A stretch of DNA of 6,113 nucleotides from Treponema sp. (GTDB lineage: Bacteria; Spirochaetota; Spirochaetia; Treponematales; Breznakiellaceae), in the NCBI GenBank assembly GCA_031281855.1, contig JAITEW010000197.1:1-6113 (forward strand), written 5' to 3'. The notes below the pieces were generated by a model. The model was given only the letters and a program-made list of their open reading frames with translations. It had not been told where the DNA came from and did not search any database. Positions 1-5,561 of this stretch are shown piece after piece; positions within the stretch are counted from its first letter, which is position 1, and every line of letters starts with the position of its first letter. Position numbers and translations under genes: made by a program.

Positions 1-908
1 TACAATACCCGGACATCAATACCGCCCATAAACGAAATTTTATCGCCGTACAGTTTATGGAGCTTGAGCAGATCCATGCCCGCCTTGATCTCGATAACCT
101 GCAGGCAGTTCATGCCGGCATCGATCATATCCGGCAGCAGGGGCTCGACAAAACCGCAGCTATGAACGATAACCGGGAGGCCCAAAGATTTGGCGTAATC
201 AAAGGTGTAAACATGGGCCGGCTTGATAAGCTCCCGGTACATGTCCGGGGACATAAAGGGGTGGAGCTTAAAACCCATGTCTTCATAGTACCATATACCG
301 TCAGGCAGTCCTTCCTCGGCAAAGAGGATTTTTTGGAGTTCCACCGTCAGCCGGGCGTAGGTCATGGACATATCCAGAACCCAATCGGGGTCCGCAGCCA
401 TACCGATGAGCATGTTTTCGTGGCCGCACATGGGGTGGATGCACTCGAAAACATTGACGCCGCTCCACACAAAGAAACGGCCCGCGTCAGCGGCGGCTTT
501 CTTTGCCTTGCGGTAGCTTTCAAAATTGATACGCCGCTTTTCAGGGGTAAGGAGGGGCTTGATGGAACTTTCCCACTGTTCCCTTTCTTTGACCCGGAAA
601 TCAACGTGTTCCGGCGTTGTATCGTGAAGCTTATGCCGCCGCAAAACCGCGCCGTTGCCGTCGAGCCAGGTAACGGTGTCTTCGGTTTCCGCGATGACCT
701 GGCTTTTGAAATCCAGATCCGCCATGGTATTGAAGGCCCAGCACTCGTCCATATCAAATCCGAAATGGTCCGCGTAAGAGACCCCTTCGCCGATCTTGCC
801 CTTTTCCTGCCACGACTTATGGGTGTCCCCCCAGAAGTGCTCGTATAACCCGATCCGGTCCACCGGCTCGTGCCGGAGTATCCGGCTCATCCGTTCCTTG
901 CCTGTCAT
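1..908 (-). CDS. Uroporphyrinogen decarboxylase (URO-D) superfamily protein, probable methyltransferase-like paralogue, 3' end missing
   Basis: The frame is open from ATG 908-906 to the left edge (302 codons, no stop), so the C-terminus lies outside the window. The start is fixed by AAGGAG six bases upstream. The N-terminus (RILRHEPVDRIGLYEHFWGD, residues 9-28) has the superfamily's 'EPVDR' element but lacks the PVWxMRQAGR substrate motif of true HemE. Residues 249-252 read HSCG, followed by a conserved-looking stretch (PLLPDMIDAGMNCLQVIE). In MtaA/MtbA-type methylcobamide:thiol methyltransferases HxC supplies two zinc ligands and a later Cys the third; that Cys would fall beyond the window. 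By inference it is a soluble cytoplasmic methyl-transfer or related enzyme, perhaps acting with a corrinoid protein, but no corrinoid protein is visible here. It is the last visible gene of the leftward tpr-traB unit, 34 bp after traB. Superfamily membership is secure; the substrate is unknown. Confidence 0.88.
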   Translation of the reverse strand, partial: MTGKERMSRILRHEPVDRIGLYEHFWGDTHKSWQEKGKIGEGVSYADHFGFDMDECWAFNTMADLDFKSQVIAETEDTVTWLDGNGAVLRRHKLHDTTPEHVDFRVKEREQWESSIKPLLTPEKRRINFESYRKAKKAAADAGRFFVWSGVNVFECIHPMCGHENMLIGMAADPDWVLDMSMTYARLTVELQKILFAEEGLPDGIWYYEDMGFKLHPFMSPDMYRELIKPAHVYTFDYAKSLGLPVIVHSCGFVEPLLPDMIDAGMNCLQVIEIKAGMDLLKLHKLYGDKISFMGGIDVRVL

Positions 909-914
909 TGAAAA

Positions 915-920
915 CTCCTT
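915..920 (-). promoter_or_regulatory. Shine-Dalgarno site of the URO-D-like gene
   Basis: On the minus strand this reads AAGGAG, six bases before ATG 908-906. It is the clearest ribosome-binding site of the leftward unit. It indicates that this gene initiates translation independently although it lies only 34 bp after the traB stop. It also excludes the later in-frame Met at residue 7 as the main start. Confidence 0.8.
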
Positions 921-942
921 TTCTTTATTAGGCTTTTCCGGC

Positions 943-2154
943 CTATTTGGCTAACAGCCCTGCTAAAGACGGTATTGAGATAAAGTTGCCGATCATGCCT
1001 CCCAGGGAGGAGAGAAAGAAGACCAAAAGCGCCCGGGTGATGCGGTTGCGGTAGATGCCCCTGAGGGTGCCTACGTCTTCGGCGATGGTTTGGGCGTCTG
1101 CGACCCTGGGTTTGCGCAGGCTTGCTTCGGTAACTCCCGAAAAAATGCCAACGCCGATAAAGGGGTTAATCGTTGCTATCGGGGCGCCGATAAAGGACAC
1201 CAGGATGGAAAGGGGGTGGCCTAAGGCGATAAGGGTTCCCAGGGCTGCAAGGGAACCGTTCCAGAGCACCCAGCGGAGCAGCATAGCCAGGCTTACTTCG
1301 GCGCCTGACCGGAAGAAACCCAGGATGATGAGAGCCGCAAGGGCAAGGGGTATAACCCAGCCTGCTATTTTTGAGAGAAAGCCCTGGGACTGCGTTTTTT
1401 CCAGCGCCGAAACATCGGCGTCTTCCTCGCTGCGGCTGATTTTTTCCAGATGCGTCTGTATGCCTTTCATGTGCCCTGCGCCGACTACAGCTACAACACG
1501 GCTCGGGCCGGCTTGTGTTCCGTCCGGGCCGCTGTCGTTGGCGGAGGTCCAGATCTTCGCCGCCAGGTAGCGGTCCCGCTCGTCAATGAGGGTTTCCTTT
1601 ACAGGCGGAAGATACGAGGCCAATTCTTCCATCATGCCGTCAAGCTCGCTGCGGTTTTTGAGGCTTTCGATCTCCTCAGGGCTCATCTTTTCGGTAGTAA
1701 AGGCGCCGGATAAAAGGGAAGCCAGGAGCTTGCACTTGTTCCAGAAGCCGCAGCGGGTCCAGGCCCTGCGCAGGGTAAGATGGACTTCCCGGTCGCAGAG
1801 GCTGTGGGGGATGCCCAGTTCTTCAGCCGTGTCCAGGGCGGTTTTCATTTCCTCCCCAGGCGTTACCCCCAGGCCCAGGCCCATACGGCGCTGGAAACCT
1901 GAAAGCACAAGGTTCGCCATAAGGAGGAAGCCCTTGCGTTCCCTAAAAACTTTGACCATATCCAGTTTTTCCCAGTTTTCTTTCTGGGACATTGACGCGT
2001 AACGGCCCGCGTCCAGTTCGACGCAGACCATACCGGGCTTTTCTTCCCTTATTACCCGGCGTACCTCATTGATGCTTTCCTGCGACACATGGGCGGTGCC
2101 GATAAGGATTATCTGCCTGTTTCCAAGGTCTATAACCGTTCTTGTGTCGTTCAT
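943..2154 (-). CDS. traB: TraB/PrgY family membrane protein (Tiki-like predicted metalloprotease fold)
   Basis: The protein has 403 residues from ATG 2154-2152. The N-terminal domain carries GTAHVS (19-24), VCVELD (43-48), LIDERDRYLAAKI (189-201) and GAGHMKGI (225-232). The two GxxH motifs plus Glu46 are the signature of the TraB/PrgY/Tiki superfamily, whose animal Tiki members are metal-dependent proteases and whose enterococcal members (PrgY, TraB) limit response to self-made peptide pheromone. Hydrophobic segments lie at about 264-281, 289-311, 315-340 and 375-401, so the C-terminus is a multi-pass membrane domain. With no signal peptide, the GxxH domain probably faces the cytoplasm. Length and order fit the long bacterial/archaeal form. 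The start was chosen because the domain begins directly after it and because its ATG overlaps the upstream stop as TGATG; a longer version from ATG 2205 would run 50 bp into the TPR gene. No good Shine-Dalgarno is visible, so translational coupling is likely. The physiological substrate is unknown. Confidence 0.92.
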   Translation of the reverse strand: MNDTRTVIDLGNRQIILIGTAHVSQESINEVRRVIREEKPGMVCVELDAGRYASMSQKENWEKLDMVKVFRERKGFLLMANLVLSGFQRRMGLGLGVTPGEEMKTALDTAEELGIPHSLCDREVHLTLRRAWTRCGFWNKCKLLASLLSGAFTTEKMSPEEIESLKNRSELDGMMEELASYLPPVKETLIDERDRYLAAKIWTSANDSGPDGTQAGPSRVVAVVGAGHMKGIQTHLEKISRSEEDADVSALEKTQSQGFLSKIAGWVIPLALAALIILGFFRSGAEVSLAMLLRWVLWNGSLAALGTLIALGHPLSILVSFIGAPIATINPFIGVGIFSGVTEASLRKPRVADAQTIAEDVGTLRGIYRNRITRALLVFFLSSLGGMIGNFISIPSLAGLLAK

Positions 2155-3542
2155 CAGAATGCCGCAATGCCCCGTTCTTCCAGGGTCCACTGGTTGAAAC
2201 GCCATTCCGGCAAGGTCTGGCAGTCCATCTCCCTGAACTGGGTAAAATACTTGTCCGCCAGGGTTTGATTCCCCCGGATATCGAAGTAGTGGCCCAGATA
2301 GAATATCATCCGCGCTTTGGTAACGATGTTTTTCTCCTTATCTACCCGCTGGAGCATATCGTTTTCACCAGCGTAAACCCTTCCGGAAAGATCGTAGTAC
2401 AGCCGGACCATGTAGTATTCTATAGTGTCCCGTTTGACCTTTGCCATAGCCTGGTTCAGAAACTGCCTGGGGCCTGTGACGTTATCGGCCTTCATCCAGT
2501 TTACCGCAGCCAGCAGGGCGTAGCACCAGTCGTTGGGCAGTTGGCGGTAGGTTTCCATAAACGCGTTGCGCGCCTCTGCCCATTGGCGGTCCTTCATCTT
2601 GTGGAATCCAAGGCCCTCGAAAGCGTAGGGGTAATCGGGCTTGAGCTTTGCGAGGATCTCGTAATCCTTCCCGGCGCCGTCGATGTCTCCAAGGTCGTCT
2701 TTTATCCCTGACGTATAGGCGTAAGCCAGAAATTCGGCAGGATCTATGCTGATAGCCCGCTGGTATTCTTCCAGAGCCGGTTCCTTTTTCCCCATATCCA
2801 GCAGCGCGTTCCCCCGGTCAATGGCAATCCAGTAGTCCTCAGGCGCCAGGGCCTTGGCCTTCTCCAGATCCTCAAGCGCCAGATTCGGATAGCCCTGCCC
2901 CCTGTAGAGCCGGGCCCTGTCGTGCCAGACGCTCGGGTTCCCGGGGTAGAGGCTTATGGCTTTGTTGTACAGCGTTTCCGCTTTTTTAGGCTCTTTGTTA
3001 AGCCTGTGAACCCTGGCCCTGCCGAGCATAGCTTCCAGGTACTCAGGTTCCAGCGCCAGGGCCTGATCGAAATACTGGGCAGCGGATCTAAGGGAGTTCG
3101 CTTCCATAAACAGCGTCCCCAGATCCGTAAGGGCTTCGACATTTTTTGGATCAGCCTTGACGATCCGTTCCAGGAGCGCCCGCTGTTCGCGCACCCTGCC
3201 GCCGGCGCCTTCGATGGCGGAAAGCACAAAAAGGGCTTCCAGGTTGTCAGGTTCTTCCCTGGATACCGCTTCGGCGATGCTCCTGGCTTCGGCGCCTTTA
3301 CCCGCTGAATTGAGGACCGACGCTTTGAGCAGCCTGATATGGGACGTTCCGGCATCGGCGGGATCGATAGTGTCAAAAAGGGCTATAGCGGCATCGTAGT
3401 TAAATTCCGCAAGAAGCTGGGAAATCTCCCCAAGAACTACCGAAGCCGGCCGCAGAGCGTCTTCCGCCGCACCTGCGGAGCCGGAAAGGACGCCGAGACT
3501 CAAGCCTAAAACCAATAAAAAAACCGGAACTTTATTCATCAT
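2154..3542 (-). CDS. Exported tetratricopeptide-repeat (TPR) protein
   Basis: The protein has 462 residues from ATG 3542-3540; a second ATG follows directly (3539-3537). The N-terminus is a signal peptide with Lys4, a hydrophobic core at about 5-21 and a likely signal peptidase I cut after A23-G24-A25. No lipobox cysteine is seen. From residue 99 to 336 there are seven consecutive units of exactly 34 residues, most ending in a P-turn (KADP, ALEP, SLYP, ALAP, SIDP, KLKP), with one looser unit before them (about 68-98). The C-terminal 125 residues are helical and contain at least one degenerate unit (YLGHYFDIRGNQTLADKYF). Such arrays bind protein partners, here probably in the periplasm; the partner cannot be read from sequence. 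It heads the leftward unit, and its TGA overlaps the traB ATG. An in-frame GTG at 3638 would bury the signal peptide, so it was rejected as start. No Shine-Dalgarno precedes either ATG, whereas a -10-like TATTAT ends 4 bases upstream. Confidence 0.92.
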   Translation of the reverse strand: MMNKVPVFLLVLGLSLGVLSGSAGAAEDALRPASVVLGEISQLLAEFNYDAAIALFDTIDPADAGTSHIRLLKASVLNSAGKGAEARSIAEAVSREEPDNLEALFVLSAIEGAGGRVREQRALLERIVKADPKNVEALTDLGTLFMEANSLRSAAQYFDQALALEPEYLEAMLGRARVHRLNKEPKKAETLYNKAISLYPGNPSVWHDRARLYRGQGYPNLALEDLEKAKALAPEDYWIAIDRGNALLDMGKKEPALEEYQRAISIDPAEFLAYAYTSGIKDDLGDIDGAGKDYEILAKLKPDYPYAFEGLGFHKMKDRQWAEARNAFMETYRQLPNDWCYALLAAVNWMKADNVTGPRQFLNQAMAKVKRDTIEYYMVRLYYDLSGRVYAGENDMLQRVDKEKNIVTKARMIFYLGHYFDIRGNQTLADKYFTQFREMDCQTLPEWRFNQWTLEERGIAAF

Positions 3543-3546
3543 GCTT

Positions 3547-3576
3547 ATAATATCGGAAAAACAAGATTTTAGTGAA
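3547..3576 (-). promoter_or_regulatory. Candidate sigma-70-type promoter of the leftward tpr-traB-uroD unit
   Basis: On the minus strand TTCACT (3576-3571, 4 of 6 matches to TTGACA) is followed after 18 bases by TATTAT (3552-3547, 5 of 6 matches to TATAAT). A start 7-8 bases after the -10 box would fall at 3540-3539, on the paired ATG codons of the TPR gene, which would make the mRNA leaderless or nearly so. The match is by eye; a promoter further upstream in the divergent spacer remains possible. Confidence 0.4.
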
Positions 3577-3585
3577 CTGAGCTTT

Positions 3586-3610
3586 TTCCAAAACTTGGTT
3601 AGTTTTGGAA
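3586..3610. repeat. Perfect 9-bp inverted repeat with 7-base spacer in the divergent region
   Basis: TTCCAAAAC (3586-3594) and GTTTTGGAA (3602-3610) are exact reverse complements around TTGGTTA. It lies 9 bp upstream of the leftward candidate -35 box and 21 bp from the rightward one, where an operator for a dimeric regulator could act on either promoter. No T-run follows on either strand, so a terminator is unlikely. The function as an operator is inference. Confidence 0.55.
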
Positions 3611-3619
3611 CAGCCTCAA

Positions 3620-3644
3620 CTGCCTGACCAATTGCCACAGGCAG
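3620..3644. repeat. Perfect 7-bp inverted repeat overlapping the rightward -35 region
   Basis: CTGCCTG (3620-3626) and CAGGCAG (3638-3644) are exact reverse complements with an 11-base spacer. The candidate rightward -35 box TTGCCA (3632-3637) sits in the spacer directly against the right arm, so a protein bound here would occlude RNA polymerase. The 25-bp overall length equals that of the neighbouring 9-bp repeat, but the arm sequences differ. An operator role is inferred only. Confidence 0.45.
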
Positions 3645-3661
3645 CCAGGAAAGGTTATGCT
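3632..3661 (+). promoter_or_regulatory. Candidate sigma-70-type promoter of the 604-residue protein gene
   Basis: TTGCCA (3632-3637, 5 of 6 matches to TTGACA) is separated by 18 bases from TATGCT (3656-3661, 4 of 6 matches to TATAAT). Transcription would begin at about 3668-3670, on or just before the ATG at 3670. The purine run AGGAAAGG (3647-3654) ends 15 bases before that ATG, too far for a normal Shine-Dalgarno and upstream of the predicted transcript start. A leaderless mRNA is therefore the simplest reading. Confidence 0.45.
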
Positions 3662-3669
3662 ACAGTGGT

Positions 3670-5484
3670 ATGAAAAAGCCAGTGTTTCCGCGAATTGTGC
3701 TTCTCCTTGTACTCTACGGAGGGGTATTTGCTTTACTTGTTGTGATTCAGTTCGCGAAACAAGGCGGCTTTACCAGAAGGATAGGGAATTTCGTGGTAAC
3801 CGGCCAGTACCGTGTCCCTGAAGCAGACACCCCTCCTGGGGAGCCTAACGAATACCTCCTGACAGGAGACGCTTCGGTCTTCTTTGGAGGCTTAGAATTC
3901 CGCATGGGTTCTGAAAGCGAAGAAAGCTCCCTGCGGCTTTTCAATGAAAAAGGGGCAGAGAGTGAAATTCTTCCTGACCGCATGATCGTATCAGGAGAAA
4001 CCGCTGTTTTCCGCCTTCCCGGAGGGACGGAGCTGAGCTTTACTACCCAATACGCCGGAGGCGCCCTGGAGCTGCGGATTACCTGTTCCTTTGCCGAAGG
4101 GAGCCGGGAACTGGAACTGCCCTACAAGCCGATGCGCAAAACCGGGATGAGGGATTCCGGGGACGGAAGATTCGTTATTATTTCCGACGGCTTGAATTAC
4201 AGTTTTGGCCGTTCCCCTTTGGACCCTGAACGGCGCGTTCTCTTTCTCAAAGCCGGAGGCGCGGGCCTGACTTACGGGGTTGTCCCGGAAACGAAGTCCT
4301 TTAACCCCCAGGATTTTATCATCCCTGAAGCCCAGACCAGGCGGAGCTACGAGGAAGTCCTGGCCCGGTGGGTAGATCAAAACTTCTCGCTCTGGAACCG
4401 GACCGTTTCATCACAGAACGATGAAGACCTGGTCATCGCTTATTCAGGCGAAGCCATAAGCCGGGGCACCTACAAGGCCGCTGTCTCCGCGGCAGCCCCG
4501 GAATTCCTCAACAGCGGGCAGCGGACGTACGAATCTTCCGTATACCTTGGAAGGCTTACAGATGCGTACCGTTCCCTGGCAGCAGCGGACCGGGAAAAAC
4601 TGAGCCGCCTTTCGCGGCTTATTAACGAAAAATCCCTGGAGTTCATCAAAGAACCCCATGTGTTTGAGTACTTCGCCGTAAGGGGCCACGGGAATTTCAT
4701 GGACGACGGCGCTGAGCTTATCCGCTCTATCGATCCTAAAACGCTGCCTGTGGATTTGACGGCAGGAATTCTGGAAGGCTACGCGGACTGGAAGCAGTAC
4801 CGCCCGCTTATGGAGAACCCCTTTGAACGCCTGCTGGACCAGGCCTGCTTCGTTATCTCGGAATCCCTCAGGATAGCCCCCGGGGCCTCAGGCGGGGACC
4901 GGGTCCTGGTTTTTTTCGGAAGCCAGGGAGACGCCGAATTTAACCTGAGGCTTGGCCGGGCCCTTCTTGCGTGGGCCGAAGAATCCGGCGATGCCTCCTG
5001 GGCCGGAGTCGCGCGTTCCCTTATCCTCTCTGTCCTGAGCCTTGGAGACAGTTCCGGAGCAGTCAAAGCAGGGCTCCTTATTTCCGACGAAGGGGACATT
5101 ACCGTGAGCGGCGCGCCTTTGCGGCTGACATCGGCCCGGCTTTACCGCATCCTCTCTCCAGGGGAATACTACCCCCATGCCCTGTCCATCGGCGCTCCGG
5201 TAAACAGCATCTGGACCTGGACCGCCGCGCCTGCGGTAAGCGCATCGCAGGAGAATAACGTCCTGGACATCTCGGTTAGCTTCCCAGCAGGGGAAACCCA
5301 CTACATGATCCTCAGGGGCATCAGGGCTTTTACCAAGATCCAGCTTTACAACATGGATTTCCGCACGGACCCCCAGTTTGAACGCTACGATTCTTCCGGC
5401 TGGGCCTACGCCGCAGAGGAACAGACCCTGCTTCTTAAAATGAAACACCGGGCCACTGTTGAGCACGTGAGGGTTTTTTACTGA
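3670..5484 (+). CDS. Membrane-anchored hypothetical protein, family not recognised
   Basis: The protein has 604 residues. The N-terminus (K2, K3, R8, then a hydrophobic stretch at about 9-28) is a signal anchor with no clear cleavage site or lipobox, predicting a single pass with the remainder outside the cytoplasm. Three regions can be distinguished by eye. About 36-220 is rich in alternating hydrophobic and polar residues and probably beta-sandwich. About 221-460 is largely helical, with tryptophan-bearing elements such as LARWVDQNFSLW (231-242) and a charged amphipathic segment around 301-327. About 465-604 is again beta-rich, ending in strand-like LLLKMKHRATVEHVRVFY. Only two cysteines occur (139 and 393). 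The beta/alpha/beta layout resembles carbohydrate-acting or cell-envelope proteins, but I see no catalytic motif and assign no function. It is divergent from the TPR gene, another exported product. The start is fixed by the signal anchor; no Shine-Dalgarno is well placed. It probably has homologues in other treponemes. Confidence 0.85.
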   Translation: MKKPVFPRIVLLLVLYGGVFALLVVIQFAKQGGFTRRIGNFVVTGQYRVPEADTPPGEPNEYLLTGDASVFFGGLEFRMGSESEESSLRLFNEKGAESEILPDRMIVSGETAVFRLPGGTELSFTTQYAGGALELRITCSFAEGSRELELPYKPMRKTGMRDSGDGRFVIISDGLNYSFGRSPLDPERRVLFLKAGGAGLTYGVVPETKSFNPQDFIIPEAQTRRSYEEVLARWVDQNFSLWNRTVSSQNDEDLVIAYSGEAISRGTYKAAVSAAAPEFLNSGQRTYESSVYLGRLTDAYRSLAAADREKLSRLSRLINEKSLEFIKEPHVFEYFAVRGHGNFMDDGAELIRSIDPKTLPVDLTAGILEGYADWKQYRPLMENPFERLLDQACFVISESLRIAPGASGGDRVLVFFGSQGDAEFNLRLGRALLAWAEESGDASWAGVARSLILSVLSLGDSSGAVKAGLLISDEGDITVSGAPLRLTSARLYRILSPGEYYPHALSIGAPVNSIWTWTAAPAVSASQENNVLDISVSFPAGETHYMILRGIRAFTKIQLYNMDFRTDPQFERYDSSGWAYAAEEQTLLLKMKHRATVEHVRVFY

Positions 5485-5515
5485 GCCGGTTTGCGCGGCG
5501 GCCCCGGTCTGCCGC

Positions 5516-5544
5516 TTGTCCCCTGTTTTGTCCTGCGGTATAGT
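5516..5544 (+). promoter_or_regulatory. Candidate promoter of the PD-(D/E)XK gene
   Basis: TTGTCC (5516-5521, 4 of 6 matches to TTGACA) lies 17 bases upstream of TATAGT (5539-5544, 5 of 6 matches to TATAAT), in the 77-bp gap after the 604-residue gene. The predicted transcript start at about 5551 leaves a leader of about ten bases before ATG 5562. This suggests that the downstream gene is transcribed independently. Confidence 0.5.
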
Positions 5545-5548
5545 AATA

Positions 5549-5555
5549 AAGGGAG
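5549..5555 (+). promoter_or_regulatory. Shine-Dalgarno site that selects ATG 5562
   Basis: AAGGGAG ends directly against an ATG at 5556, with no spacer, but lies six bases before the in-frame ATG at 5562. Normal spacing therefore favours 5562 as the start, giving a protein two residues (Met-Lys) shorter. Confidence 0.6.
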
Positions 5556-5561
5556 ATGAAA

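Noticed and set aside
57..848. A 263-codon open frame on the plus strand
   Set aside because: It lies wholly antisense to the URO-D-like gene, whose HSCG and EPVDR motifs identify the real frame. Its translation has no recognisable domain and no convincing ribosome-binding site, and GC-rich third positions on the sense strand explain its length.
1..908. Annotation as HemE, the haem-pathway uroporphyrinogen decarboxylase
   Set aside because: The arginine-bearing HemE N-terminal motif is missing, and the HxC zinc motif points to the methyltransferase-like branch.
1055..2002. Several plus-strand frames within the TraB gene (1055-1570, 1450-1713, 1586-2002)
   Set aside because: They are antisense to the TraB motifs and membrane segments, rich in Arg and Ser as expected for antisense frames, and have no domains.
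2155..2205. A longer TraB start at ATG 2205
   Set aside because: It adds 17 residues that overlap the end of the TPR gene and resemble no TraB N-terminus, while ATG 2154 gives a TGATG coupling and starts just before the first conserved strand.
2142..3308. Plus-strand frames within the TPR gene (2142-2711, 2922-3308) and a second minus-strand frame (2954-3376)
   Set aside because: The regular 34-residue TPR periodicity fixes the coding frame; these are overlapping shadows.
3543..3638. N-terminal extension of the TPR protein to a GTG at 3638
   Set aside because: It would add 32 residues ahead of a standard signal peptide, overlap the rightward candidate promoter, and cover both inverted repeats.
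3586..3644. The two inverted repeats as part of a CRISPR array or a mobile-element end
   Set aside because: The arms differ in sequence, there are only two units, no target-site duplication or transposase is present, and no spacer-repeat regularity exists.
5485..5530. A rho-independent terminator after the 604-residue gene
   Set aside because: GCGGC (5495-5499) can pair with GCCGC (5511-5515), but the stem is only five pairs with an 11-base loop, and only a four-T run follows ten bases later. It was not called as a terminator.
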